NCBI GenBank assembly: GCA_011799875.1
Contig: CM022299.1
Span: 216,193,018 to 216,257,017, forward strand
Source: Thinopyrum elongatum
Lineage: Eukaryota; Streptophyta; Magnoliopsida; Poales; Poaceae
Reading direction: 5' to 3'
DNA: 64,000 nucleotides
Shown: positions 21,187-32,873 of the stretch, in pieces
Layout of the letters: each line of letters starts with the position of its first letter
How positions within the stretch are numbered: the first letter of the stretch is position 1
Program-made: the position numbers and the translations under genes
Notes under the pieces: generated by a model
The model's input: the letters and a program-made list of their open reading frames with translations, nothing else
Database searches by the model: none
What the model was told of the DNA's origin: nothing

Positions 21187-22101
21187 ATGGTTAATACCCG
21201 CAACAACCCTACTGCCCCGGAGCAGGGTGAAGCCAGTGCAGCTAGGGATGGGAATCTGCCTCACCCGCCTTCTCTGGCCGAAGTTATGCTGGAGGCAGAA
21301 AGAAACAAGCGTGAGACCAACCGCTTGCTAGCACGCATTGAGGAGAATACTGCACATCATCAGAGGAACGAATTGGTGTCAATCAATGACTTTATCAAGT
21401 TGTACCCACCGACGTTCCATCATTCCGTCGAGCCCCTCGACGCGGATGATTGGCTTCGCAGCATCACCAATAAGCTAGGTTCTGCCAACGTAGCCGAAGC
21501 TGATAAGGTTACCTACGCTGCCTATCACCTCGAAGGCCCTGCTAGCCTTTGGTGGGAAAACTATGAGGCTATGCGCCTGGCTGGCCAGATTACCACTTGG
21601 GCTGATTTCAGTGAGGCTTTCCGTGAGCATCACATCCCAGAAGGTCTCATGGATCGTAAGAGGGAAGAGTTCTGCAATTTCACCCAAGGTAGACTGACCG
21701 TGGATGCATACAGCCATGAGTTTGGAAATCTAGCATGTTATGCTCCTGAAGAGGTATCCACCGACGCCAAGAAGCAGCCAAGGTTCGGCAAGGGACTTAG
21801 CCCCGAGCTTCGCCGTGATCTTCGTCTGCATGAGTGCACCTCTTTTCAGAAGTTAGTGAATAAGGCCATCAGTGCTGAGACAGGTCAGACTGACTATGAC
21901 GCTTCACGCAAGCACTCCCGTGACTTTGGTTCTTCATCCGGTTTTGGACATCAGAAGCGCCGGGTGTGGATTCCAAACACAGCCCTGCCACCCAGGTTCA
22001 CTCCGAGGCCATCCTTTGAGGCGCTTCGCCCCAATCAGTAGTTTGCACCACCCAAGGCCTATGGTGGCCCCGCTGCTAATGCTGCTCCACGCCCCAATGT
22101 T
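21187..22101 (+). pseudogene. gag: Gag of Tekay-type element (one stop)
   Basis: Start chosen at ATG 21187 (MVNTRNNPTAPEQGEA) rather than the upstream ATG 21109, because MVNTRN-like starts are usual for this family and the upstream 26 residues are hydrophobic and atypical. Capsid core motifs are FIKLYPPTFHHSVEPLDADD, YHLEGPASLWWENYE, ITTWADFSEAFREHHIPE and LDRKREEF-like DRKREEFCNFTQG. Stop TAG at 22039-22041 lies in the linker before the zinc knuckle; a CAG-to-TAG change would explain it. Reading continues in the same frame to the CCHC motif at 22108 ([14 protein letters not shown]). Gag assembles the particle and binds the RNA. Confidence 0.88.
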
Positions 22102-24210
22102 GTGGCATGCTTCAAGTGTGGAGAGACGGGTCACTACATACGCGAGTGTCCGCAGAACAACCACCCCAATCAGCCCGGAAAGTCCGTTGGTCGTGGCAAG
22201 CCAGCGGAAAAGACATATTACGCTAAGCCAGCCACCACTGCACGTGGCCATGTCAACTATGTCTCAGCTGAAGAAACTCATGAGGATCCCAACGTCGTCC
22301 TTGGTACGCTCCTTGTTAACTGCCATCCGGCAACTATTCTTTTCGATACTGGAGCATCTCATTCTTTTATCTCTGAGAGCTATGCTCGATTGCACAACAC
22401 CACATTTTGTGACATGCCCACCTCCATGGTAATTCAAACCCCTGGCTCTAAATGGCAAACCTCTCAAGTAAGCCATGGAAATGAAATTCTTTTCGATAGA
22501 TTGGTCTTCCTTGCATCACTGATAGCTCTCAAGTCCTCGGACATAAACATCATCTTGGGTATGGACTGGATGTCAGCCCATTATGCTAAGATTGATTGCT
22601 CTACTAGAACTGTTCAACTCACCCATCCATCGGGCAAGACAGTCAATGTTTTGACCCGAGTGTCTAAGCGTCAGTTCTACTCCCTAAATGTCAACCCTCT
22701 TCCAGACCTTGAAGATATTCCGTTAGTCCGTGACTTCCCGGATGTCTTTCCAGAAGAACTGCCAGGTGTTCCACCTGACAGGGATGTCGAGTTCATGATA
22801 GACCTTGTTCCAGGAACCGTCCCAATCTCTAGAAGACCCTATAAGATGGCACCCCTAGAACTAGCCGAGCTTAAGAAACAACTCGATGAGTCCTTGAAAA
22901 AGGGTTTCATCCGTCCTAGTTCTTCTCCATGGGCTTGCCCCGTCCTCTTCGTCAAGAAGAAGGATGGAACGGATCGGATGGTTGTAGATTACCGACCTGT
23001 CAACTTGGTCACTATCAAGAACAAGTATCCACTCCCCAGGATCAACGATCTGTATGATCAGCTCGCAGGATCCTCAGTCTTTTCCAAAATGGATTTGAGG
23101 TTGGGCTACCATCAAATCAAAATCAAGAACGGGGACATTCCTAAAACGGCCTTTGTTACTCGTTATGGCCAATACGAGTACACCGTCATGTCCTTCGGTT
23201 TAACCAATGCTCCAGCCACTTTCTCTCGGTTAATGAACTCGATCTTCATGGAGTATTTGGATAAATTCTTCGTGGTATACCTCGATGATATACTCATCTA
23301 CTCCAAGAATGAGGAAGAACATGCCGAGCATCTAAGGCTAGTATTGATGAAACTTCGAGAGCATCGCCTTTATGCCAAATTCTCCAAGTGTGAATTTTGG
23401 TTGCCAGAAGTGACCTATCTAGGCCACGTAATCTCTGGTAAGGGTAATGCTGTCAATCCCGAGCGAGTTCAAGCCGTCCTCGATTGAACTCCACCTGAAA
23501 CGGTCAAGCAAGTTCGGAGTTTCCTTGGCTTAGCGAGCTACCGTCGCCGCTTCGTCGAGAATTTCTCCAAGGTTGCTAAACCTCTAACTGAACTTCTCAA
23601 GAAAGATAAAAAGTTCGAGTGGACCCCACAGTGCGAGTTCAGCTTTCAGGAACTGAAAAGACGCCTCACATCTGCTCCCGTACTTGTGCCACCAGATTTT
23701 TCTAAGGACTTTGTTATCTATTGCGACGCCTCGCGACAAGGACTAGGTTGCATACTCATGCAAGATCGTCATGTGATTGCCTACGCTTCTCGACAGTTGC
23801 GTCCACATGAGGATAACTATCCCACACATGATCTAGAGCTTGCAGCTGTGGTCCATGCACTCAAAACATGGCGACATTACCTTCTCGGTAATCATTGCAA
23901 AATTTACACCGATCACCAAAGTCTGAAATACATCTTCACCCAACCGGATTTGAATCTTAGGCAAAGACGTTGGGTTGAGTTGATTACAGATTATGACTTA
24001 GGAATAACTTACACCCCAGGCAAAGCCAATGTCATGGCTGATGCGCTAAGTCGTAAATCTTATTGTCACAACTTGATGTTACAACAAAGTCAACCACTTC
24101 TCCACGAGGAATTCCGTAAGCTTAACCTTCACATTGTTCCTCGAGGATTCCTATCCACCCTGGTGGCGAAACCTAACCTTATGGATCAACATAACCGCTC
24201 AGCAGTATGA
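22102..24210 (+). pseudogene. pol: Zinc knuckle, protease, RT and RNase H of Tekay-type element (one stop, one frameshift)
   Basis: In one frame: CCHC knuckle (22108-22150), protease [10 protein letters not shown] (Asp at 22345), RT with [29 protein letters not shown] and YLDD (about 23278-23289), then RNase H with [11 protein letters not shown] (about 23718), [15 protein letters not shown] and [12 protein letters not shown] at 23485-23487 interrupts the RT-RNase H connection; a TGG-to-TGA change would explain it. The frame ends at 24210; the reading moves to another frame near 24190-24205, best explained by a one-base insertion. Catalytic residues of protease, RT and RNase H are present. Confidence 0.9.
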
Positions 24211-25663
24211 TAGAGGAATATCTCGGATCAAGGAGAACATTGCTAGCGGAGCTGCTAAGTGTTTCTCCATGGATGAGCGAGGTGTTGTCTTCTTCGAGAA
24301 CCACCTAGTGGTTCCCAAGAAACAACAGCTACGGCAATTGATCCTTAAGGAAGCTCATGAATCCCCTCTCACCATTCATCCCGGTAGTACTAAAATGTAT
24401 CAAGACCTACGCCAAAGGTTTTGGTGGACTAGGATGAAGAGAGAAATCGCTCAATACATTGCTAATTGCGACGTCTGTCGTCGTGTTAAAGCAGAACATC
24501 AACGGCCTGCTGGCACCCTTCAACCTTTGGTTATTCCTGAATGGAAATGGGATAAAATCGGTATGGATTTCATTACCGGGTTTCCCAGGACCAAGAGAGG
24601 GAATAATGCTATCTTCGTCGTTGTCGATCGTCTTTCCAAAGTAGCCCACTTCCTACCTGTTCGTGAGAGTATAACCGCTAGCCAGCTAGCTGACTTGTAC
24701 ATCTCCCGAATAGTGTCTCTTCATGGTGTTCCATTAGAGATTAACTCAGGCCGTGGAAGTCTTTTCACCTCTCGATTTTGGGAAAGTTTCCAAAATGCTA
24801 TGGGAACTCGTCTCTCCTTTAGCACCGCCTTCCACCCTCAACCAAGTGGTCAAGTAGAACGAGTCAATCAAATTCTGGAAGATATGCTCCGAGCTTCTGT
24901 CATCTCTTTCGGTATGGATTGGGAGAAATGTCTTCCATTCGCCGAATTCGCTTATAACAATAGTTATCAAGCTAGCTTGGGCAAAGCCCCTTTCGAAGTT
25001 CTCTATGGACGAAAATGCCGAACGCCTCTTAGCTGGTCAGAAACCGGGGAAAGACAACTCTTTGGCCCGGATATGATTCAGGAAGCAGAAGAGCAGGTTC
25101 GCATTATTCGTGAGAAATTGAAAACAGCCCAATCTCGTCAAAAGAGCCAATATGACCGCAAACATAAGCTCATGACTTATGAAGTTGGCGAGAAGGCTTA
25201 CCTTCGGGTTACTCCTTTGAAGGGAACCAATCGATTCGGTATCAAGGGTAAATTGGCACCTCGTTACATTGGACCCTTTCGCATTCTTGCCAAACGAGGA
25301 GAAGTTGCCTACCAATTGGAACTACCTCCGCATCTCTCCAGAGTTCATGATGTCTTTCACGTTTCTCAACTCAGGCGTTGCTTCTCGGATCCTATCCGTG
25401 GAGTGGACCACGAAACGCTTGATCTCCAAGATAATCTCACATATCGAGAATATCCCGTTCGTATCCTTGACCAAGCCGAACGTACCACTCGACGCCAGAA
25501 TATCAAGTTTCTCAAGGTTCAATGGTCACACCATTCCGAGAAAGAAGCTACATGGGAAAGGGAGGATCGTCTTCGACTTGAGTACCCCACCTTCTTCCCG
25601 GAGGATCCTAAATCTCGGGACGAGATTCTTTTGAGTGGGGGTGAGTTGTCACACCCTAGCTAG
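24190..25663 (+). pseudogene. pol: Integrase and chromodomain of Tekay-type element (catalytic Asp changed)
   Basis: Open from about 24190 to TAG 25661-25663, the last few codons lying inside the 3' LTR. Zinc-binding HHCC region (IHPGSTKMYQ to NCDVCRRVKAEH), then core with IGMDFITGF (first Asp), LEINSGRGSLFTSRFW, and SGQVERVNQ (Glu). At 24749-24751 the codon is GGC (Gly) where integrases of this family have the second catalytic Asp, so the enzyme would be inactive. The C-terminus (about 25440-25610, YREYPVRILDQ to WEREDRLRLEYP) is a chromodomain of the type that directs chromovirus insertion to particular chromatin. Confidence 0.88.
25629..25646 (+). promoter_or_regulatory. Polypurine tract of Tekay-type element
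   Basis: TTTTGAGTGGGGGTGAGT directly abuts the 3' LTR start TGTCACACC. Confidence 0.7.
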
Positions 25664-28600
25664 TTCATGCATTAGAGTGTTGCATCATGTTTAAACTTTT
25701 CCAGAAACTTGAAATGGGGATGATAGAACCCCCAGCACCCCCCTGGAAACAACTAGGGTTTACTAAAATCTTTTTCAATGAACCTGAAATGCCCTTCTAA
25801 AATGTCCATCATTTTTGTCTTGGGTTAGAACCTCTGCCAAAATTGGTTCACAATTTTCTAGGTCATCATAAGGTCATTGAATTAAATCATATGTAACTTG
25901 CATTTGGGCATTTAAATGCTAGTAAATATTTTAAATGTCCAAATAATCCCAAACTGAAATGTTCCATGTTGGATATACTCTATACAGTGGGCATGAGCAG
26001 TTTGGTGATTTTTGAAATTGCCTAGGTATTTTTAGAAAAGCCACAAACTTGCAGAAATAAACAAAACGGAAATAAAAGGGAAAACTAACTTACCTGGCAA
26101 AGCCACCAGCCGGCCCACCTGGCGGCCCAGCACTGTGATGGCCCGTGCCAGCCAGCTGCTTCGTCCCCGCCAGGCAGGCAGGGAGGTGACGCCGGCGTGC
26201 GCGAGCTCGCCACGGCGCCAGCTGCTTGCCGCTTCGCCCTGGACGCGCTGGTCGACCTCCACGTAGTCCCCCCAACTGCCTGGACACGTCCATTCTCCCC
26301 CAACGCCTCTCCCTCGCCCTCTTCCACCATGGCCGACGCTGCCGCGCCCGCGCCACCGTGAAACCCGCGTCCACCGTTGTCCCCGCGCCGCGCTGCCGTG
26401 TCCACGAGCTCCGCCGTCGTCCACTACGTCGAGCTAGCCGAGCCCCGAGCGCTCGCACGCGTTGCTTCATCTTCTTCGACCTCGTCTTCACTGAACGCCG
26501 CCGGAGATCCCCTTCGCCGCCACCGCCGCACCAGCTCGTCCCCGACTTCGCCGTCTGCTCCGTCATGACCGCCGTGAGCTCAGCTACCTCCCCATCCTTC
26601 TGTTCTCGCTCTCGAGCACCGTAGCGACAGCATGAAGCTTCACCGCACACGCCGCCACCAAGCTCGCCGCCGACGATGCTCCGGCCACCCAACGGCCACA
26701 CCACCATGTCCACTGCACTCACCGCATCCACAAGAGCCCGCAGTACCACTACACACACCTCGCCGTGCCCCCTTGTGACGAGCCCGAGCTCGCCCGAACT
26801 CCGGCAGCCGCACAGCTCATCGCCGGAGTCGTTTCCGGCGACCCCGAGCCCCACCGCCACCACCACTCGACGCGGCTCACTCCTAGCTACCCGTAGATGG
26901 TCTCCGCCGCCCATTTGGTCATCGGAGGACAAAACCCGCACCGCCCCGCCGCGTCTGGCCTCGCCGGCGGCTAAACGCCGGTGAGTTTGACCCCGCTGAC
27001 CCAGTTTGACCCCCCTGGGTCTATGACAGGTGGGACCCGTCTGCTAATTAACTTAGGATTAGGACTAACTAAAAATTAGTTAGACTAATGACACTGACAC
27101 GCGGGACCCACTGGCCAGGTTTGACCTGGACCGTCCCCGTTGACTGCTGACGTCACCCTGATGCAATAAGTATTTTCTGGATTTATTTTTATACAGGAAA
27201 TTCCAGAAAATACTACAAACTTCAAAAATTCATAGAAATTAATCTGTAACTCCAAATGCAAAGATTTATATATGAAATTGGATCAGAAAAATCCAATCTT
27301 TCCATCTGTACTGGTTTCATGCATGTCAGAACACTTTAACCTTGCTGTTTAGATGAAACAAGTTAATGCACTAATATGACCTCTTATTTTGGGTTTGCAT
27401 TTGAATCCTTGATTCAAATGAACTCAAACCAATCTGTTCTAAGTTGCATTAGCCAAAACACACTCATTTTGCCATGTCATAGCATGCATCATATTGTTGC
27501 ATATTGCCATGTGATGATTGTGTTTCGATGTGTTCTTCGTGGTAGGTTCTGCCTCCGAGGATATTCACGAGTATCCAACTGAAGGGCAGTATCCCACTAC
27601 CACTCTGTCAGGCAAGCAACCCCATTGATCATTTCGATACAAACCCATCTTCTCGCTTCTGCTCTCGTTTACTGCATTAAGACAACAACGTTTCAAACTG
27701 CTATGTGTTGTGGTAGTTGAACCCATATCCTCTGCATGAACTGTCTTTGCCACAGTAACTAGATGAAACCCACTAGCATGTGTAGGAGTTGATTGAGCCA
27801 TGTTTGTGTTTCCTACCATGCTATGCTTGCTATGCTTAGAGTCGTGTCAGGTCTGGCTCATCAGGGTGATGGACTAGAGTGAATGGTTGTGTCGGTAATG
27901 AGAGTGAAGTGTTGAACATGATTTGGTAAAGGTATCGATGAGAGGCCATGTAGGAGTACATGGTGTGTTGTTTCATTGAGACCGTCCTTAAGAACTGAGA
28001 TCTGTATGCGTGATTTAAGATTCAGCTACTACCACACATTGGGATCCTTAATTGACTCTCTCGACTTATTAACCACCCCGTCCTCTGTCCAGGAGTTGCA
28101 AGTAGTTTCTGGTGTTTGTAGTTGCTGGAGGCCGTGCGCAGCGCTGACCTTATGGGTGGGCTGTGATGCGGTAGGCATGTGGCACGGTGTACCGGGTCGC
28201 CCGTTTGGTGTCTCGGGAACCCTGCACACATCGTTTGGGGCCGTTGAGGACACCCCGGCCGGATTTCCTTGCGGATGGAACCCGAATAGGCGATAAACCT
28301 GGACTAGAGACTCGTGTGTTTAGTCAGGTCGTGGCCGACACCCTCGCTGGGCTTCCGCTTGAAGGTTGCCGGGTACATGTCATGTAGCGGCGATAAGTGG
28401 TGAAAGCGTGTGTGAAGAAGTACACTCCTGCAGGGTATAAAACTATTCGAATAGCCGCGTCCGCGGTAAAGGACTACTTAGTCGCTTATGCAGTTCATAG
28501 ACAAGTTAATGGTTACTACTAAAAGACTCAAGATAAGTGTGAGTACCGCGGATGGCCCTCTCGTAGGATGACGAGGGAGGATCCACGGTGGAGTATTGTG

Positions 28601-29693
28601 ATGGTGATTAGTGGACTCGTGTGCGAAAACTAATTTCACAAGTGGTGTCTTGTAGGATAGCGTAGCCAAGAGTCAAAGCTGGCTTGCTGCAATAACTCCA
28701 CCACCCTTCTTGAGAATGTGCATGTATATTAGGATCTGTTGTAAGGCTTGTTGAGTACCTTTGTACTCATGTTGCTTTAATAATTGTTGCAGGCGAGAAC
28801 ACCGCCCCCTCCGATGGGTTCTATGTAGATCTTGACGTTGACGAGTGACTTGCCACCCAGGTGGTGACCTGAGCTTGTGAAGGGCCTATGTAGATAGACA
28901 GGCTTCGTCAAGCCTTCTTTCTTTCTAGTGTCTGTACTCAGACTAGTTGCTTCCGCATGTGCTTCTATGTTTGTATGACTTGAGTGTCGGGTCGTGTGAC
29001 CCCTATCTGTATGAACATGTTATGTATGGCTCTCCAGAGCCTTTAAATAAAGTACTTTGAGTTGTAGAGTTTTGTTGTGATGCCATGTTGTATTTCCACA
29101 TAACGAGCATATTGTGTGTATGATTGAAATGCTTGGTATGTGTGGGATCCGACTATCTAGTTGTTTATCCTTGGCAGCCTCTCTTATGGGGAAATGTAGT
29201 CTGGTGTCTCCACTGAGCCTTGGTAGTCCGCTATAGCCCGGTTTACCGGAGTCCTGCTAGCCCAGTACTACTGCTCCGGAGCACTTAGACTGGCCGGCAT
29301 GTGTTTCACTTCGTTCCTGTGTCTGTCCCTTCGGGGAAATGTCACGTGGTGACATCCGGAGTCCTGCCTAGCCTGCTACAGCCCGGGTTCCCGGAGTCCT
29401 GTTAGCCCAGTGCTATAGCCCGGATTCACACGCTGCTGACCGACATGCTCGATGTTGATTCATGTATGCCTGTCCCCGTAAGTTAGCGCCGCTTTGGGTT
29501 CACGACTAGCCATGTCGGCCCGGGTTCTCTGTCATATGGATGCTAGCGACACTATCATATACGTGAGCCAAAAGGCGCAAACGGTCCCGGGCCATGGTAA
29601 GGCGACACCCGTGGGAATACCGTGCGTGAGGCCGCAAAGTGATATGAGGTGTTACAGGCTAGATCGGTGTGACTTAGAATCGGGGTCCTGACA
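25647..29693 (+). repeat. 3' LTR of Tekay-type element
   Basis: 4047 bp, collinear with 15597-19623 and ending CCTGACA before the TSD. A candidate acceptor TTGTTGCAG precedes a short reading frame ending GFYVDLDVDE (28788-28848), equivalent to 18722-18778 in the 5' LTR. Confidence 0.93.
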
Positions 29694-29763
29694 GGAGATC
29701 GGAGATGACATTCAATTGCAAAACTCATGGAATATTGAGCATCTCCGCAAGTTCTACCCGTAA
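29694..29763 (+). pseudogene. pol: 3' end of Tat-type pol after the nested insertion
   Basis: After the second TSD copy the Tat pol reading resumes for 22 codons (ending WNIEHLRKFYP) and stops at TAA 29761-29763. See the integrase entry at 14444. Confidence 0.8.
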
Positions 29764-30993
29764 GGCGCGGCTGTCGGGCCCTGCCTGGCAGCCACCCTTT
29801 TGTACAGGGCTTGCCTCAGTTGCATGTAACCCCTTGTACAAAGCCAGGCACAGACCCTGAGCAACAGAGAAATAAATGAAGCACTGGGGGCCCCCGACAA
29901 GTTGCATGCATGCATAAGCATATCATGAGCATTGTATGTTCATGTAGATAAGATCGCATCTGGCATCATTTTCATCTGCATAAACTGCAGGCTCCTGCCG
30001 TGGACTTGGTCCCAAGAGGAGATGAGAAGACAAGCCTACACTGCGATCCCCAGCAAGCCTAACAGATAAGTTCTTTCTCCTATCCATACGTGTTCTGTAG
30101 GTAAAGACTTGTGCATAAGAAAACCTCGCTACCCTTTGAAACTTAGGTGCTCCCATCCTTTGACTCGAACGTTGCTTTAGTCAGGATGGTCGCAGTGGCC
30201 TTTGATGGAAAAGTACTGGTGGGGGGCTAGTCCCTCTTTACGGTTTGCGCCCGGTAGGCCTAACTCCGCAGCAACAAAACTGAGGGTACCGGCAGGATAG
30301 CCTACCGGGGGAAACTTGTTTACTTAAAAGTATAGAGGCATCCCCCCTCTGCATAGACATGTTACATGCACGAGTCCCCGGCAAGGTTTATCTTTTTCAT
30401 TAGTATGCTGATCAAACAAGTACAGACCTTACAGGACACAAACATGGATTAAAGAGATTACATAATTTGAACAAAAATTTGGCAAGTGCCTACAGATTTA
30501 AGATTGAAAAAAGATAAGTGCCCCGTAATCTCCTCTTTTTGTTCTCCCTCCGCCAGGTATTGCGGTGGGAAGAGAAGGGGACTAAAGGGACGCCCAAGCA
30601 GGAGCCCACCCCGGTCCCGTCATGGCCTGTCGGGTGCAGCCTGACAAGATCGGGAGTGGCGAGGCTACGAAGGAGGGGCACGGGGAGCAGCTCGGCGGTG
30701 CCCTGGTCACCACCTCCAGGACTAGCAAGGAGCCCCAGCTCGAGCACCGGTGGGAGAAACCACCAAAGCTCAGCTGGAAGACTGCTGGAGGGGGGCGAAG
30801 GTACCAAGGGAATATCCCTCCCCGGCTATCACCTGAAGAGACTGGTGATGATGGTGCCGGGGAGGGAGGGGAAGAGCGGAAAGACGAGGTGGCATGCCGA
30901 CAGTAGGAGACGAAGGCGTCGGTGCCATCGTACTCCGACCTGACGCCCTGCCACCCGCCTTCTCTGTCTTCCCTCATTTTCTCTCCATCACCA

Positions 30994-31473
30994 TCACTCC
31001 AGGGAGACGCCAGACCCTTGGCCTGTCGTCTTTCCCAGAGAAGCAGCCGATAGCCAAGAAGGCCAAGGGGCTCGAGGTGCACCGCTCCCCGGCTTGGCGG
31101 GCAGGAAGGCACCCCTTTCTTCAGCATCAACCCCGGTTCCGCTGGAAGGAGCAGTGCTGGGGTTACCAACGATCCTGAGCCCTACATCCCGGATGGGCGT
31201 CGGAGGCTCCAAGAACCTGGTCGCCAGGCCAACGAGCTGCAATGGCTCACGGCAAGATCCAATGCTCCCCACCAGACGGCCGGCCGAGGCAGAGGAGGCA
31301 TGCGTTTCACCACAATGGGAAAGCTTGATATCTCTTGTGCCGCGGACGGCTTGCCCGCCGCACCTCCTCTGGACCTGGACCAAACTCACTCCCCAAGCAT
31401 CAGCACAAGCATTTGGTGTCATCAACCCCAAGCTAGGGCCCGGGGCCTGGCCCCAGGTTCTCCCTTTCAGCAT
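30994..31473 (-). CDS. Antisense ORF of Tat-type element, unknown function
   Basis: Minus-strand ORF of 160 codons from ATG 31473 (MLKGRTWGQAPGPSLG). A longer frame is open up to 31653, but the TATA box at 31544-31554 lies between, so the 31473 start (77 bp downstream of the TATA) was preferred. Tat-lineage elements such as Grande and RIRE2 are known to carry an antisense ORF between pol and the 3' LTR. No domain was recognised; the protein is Gly/Pro/Ser/Arg-rich. A second minus-strand frame (31169-30582, with EDREGGWQGVRSEYDG) overlaps and may be the continuation after a frameshift near 31000-31160. Whether either is translated is unknown. Confidence 0.4.
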   Translation of the reverse strand: MLKGRTWGQAPGPSLGLMTPNACADAWGVSLVQVQRRCGGQAVRGTRDIKLSHCGETHASSASAGRLVGSIGSCREPLQLVGLATRFLEPPTPIRDVGLRIVGNPSTAPSSGTGVDAEERGAFLPAKPGSGAPRAPWPSWLSAASLGKTTGQGSGVSLE

Positions 31474-31543
31474 ACCCAGCAGAAAGCAGAGGATGGAGGG
31501 GGAGGGATATGAGGATGAATGCCTCCGCTCCTCCCCCGCCCCT

Positions 31544-31554
31544 CCTTTTATAGG
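31544..31554 (-). promoter_or_regulatory. TATA box of antisense transcription unit in Tat element
   Basis: Minus strand CCTATAAAAGG in a GC-rich setting (GCGGGGGAGG follows). It faces the antisense ORF and lies away from any LTR. Confidence 0.55.
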
Positions 31555-31963
31555 CGGGTCAGGGCAGAGAGCCGATCCCCCGGCGGGTAACCGCCGTCCT
31601 CCTCCACCAATCCAAGAAGACCGGGCCCCTGCCTTGATGCTCTCCCACACCATATGCCTCCATTACCTACCCCACTCAATGCATGCAGAATACGTGGCTA
31701 AGGATAAGGGTGTGGTGGGAAGAGTGAATTGGCAGTTACCCACCAGTGCGTTAAAGTCATTCACAGGCCATTACAAGGGTGGCCCCACTTCAATTGGCGT
31801 TACACGATGCGCGGGAGAACCGGAAACTGACCTGGGCTCAGGTTAATGAAGAATCAAAGAAAATCTCAAAGGGCGAAGCCACCCCTACGCTCCTGCCTGT
31901 GCAATGGTTAGGGCCTACCCCGATGATGCCCGGCAGTGCGTTCGGGCCAGGCCCGAGGGCTCC

Positions 31964-32868
31964 TGTCGGTGCAACAAACCCTGGGTCCGTTGCCTAGACT
32001 GTGCAGATGCCTAAGGACAATATTGCAGTACCCAAGATCAGACCAAGCACAAGGGATCAGTTCTTTGAAGGATCAAAGTGCAGATCAAGAAGACCAAGAT
32101 GAGCCAGAGAAGCAAGATATCACTAAGGGAAAAACCTCCCTTGTCGGGCAGGCGAGCCTGGCAAGGTTGGGGTTACCCCGGAAGCAAGCTTCTAGATCGT
32201 CCCGGCAGGCCTGCCGGGGCTTGCAGAGGCAAACTACTCCATCGAACCACCTCACAGCGACGCAAGTCATCGATCAGTGCGGTGTCAAGCACCTAAGTGA
32301 CTAAGTGGCTGCTTCCTGCCACATGGCAGACACTTCCTATGGAAAATACCTCCAAATGACACCCGTCCTGAGACGTGTCAAGCAAGCAGGCGTGAAGCAG
32401 GCAAAACAGCCCGGCAAGGCTTGCCGGGCGCACTATGATGTGACATTGAGCGGCGCATTTAATGCGCTCTGTCCGCCTACAGAGTTAGGTATGATAGCAC
32501 TGTTTGCTATCTAATCAGTGTGTAAAAGACTGATTTGCCACTGTGGACCCCTTTATCTATAAAAGGAGGCCCATGGCAACCGTAGAGAGGATTCAGACTC
32601 TCGCACATTCATACGCGCGTAGCCACTCTTGCCCCAAGGCAACCCTGCCGACCAAGAGCGCTGCGTTCTCCACCATTATCCACCATTAATCCACCAAAGC
32701 AGGAGTAGGGTTTTATGCCTCATGGTGGCCCGAACCTGGGTAAAAACTGCCCGTGTGATCTCTGTCGTGTTGTGTTGCGCTTCTCCGCTATTTGTGCAAT
32801 GTGCCCATTCCCCCCGCCGAACCAAATGGTGCTCATGGCCCCATAGGTGGCCGTGGTTTCCCATGATA
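31964..32868 (+). repeat. 3' LTR of Tat-type Gypsy
   Basis: 905 bp from TGTCGGTGCAACAAACC to CCCATGATA, followed by TSD GTTGC. Its TATA box CTATAAAAGG is at 32557-32566. It keeps the roughly 27 bp lost in the 5' LTR and lacks 3 bp near 32547. Confidence 0.93.
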
Positions 32869-32873
32869 GTTGC

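Larger units (their letters stand above)
15597..29693 (+). mobile_element. Tekay-type chromovirus (Gypsy) with 4-kb LTRs, nested
   Basis: TSD GGAGA (15592-15596, 29694-29698), LTRs of 4027 and 4047 bp both starting TGTCACACC and ending CCTGACA, and a 6.0-kb internal region. Order: PBS, an accessory ORF, gag with zinc knuckle, protease, RT, RNase H, integrase, C-terminal chromodomain, PPT. The chromodomain and order place it in the Tekay/Del chromoviruses. Length and LTR size resemble barley BAGY-1, but that family assignment is only a suggestion. Polyprotein has two stops and one frameshift. Confidence 0.93.
29764..31963 (+). other. 3' internal region of Tat-type element
   Basis: Between the pol stop and the 3' LTR. 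No sense gene was recognised. The overlapping plus-strand ORFs at 30518-30943 and 31094-31846 are in GC-rich sequence and look like shadows. The region holds the antisense ORF and promoter at 30994-31554. There is no clear polypurine tract before 31964 (CCCGAGGGCTCC). Confidence 0.6.
8283..32868 (+). mobile_element. Tat/Retand-type Gypsy LTR retrotransposon (full length, hosting a nested element)
   Basis: 5' LTR 8283-9162, 3' LTR 31964-32868, TSD GTTGC (8278-8282, 32869-32873). Excluding the nested 15597-29693 element it is about 10.5 kb. Internal order is PBS, gag, protease, RT, RNase H, a second archaeal-type RNase H, integrase, then a roughly 2.2-kb 3' region with an antisense ORF. The second RNase H and the 3' antisense ORF are hallmarks of the Tat lineage. 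All sense genes are broken by stops and frameshifts. Confidence 0.92.

Noticed and set aside
30518..31846. Plus-strand ORFs of 141 and 250 codons after Tat pol
   Set aside because: They overlap the antisense frames in GC-rich DNA, lack recognisable domains and sit opposite a minus-strand TATA box, so I treat them as shadows.
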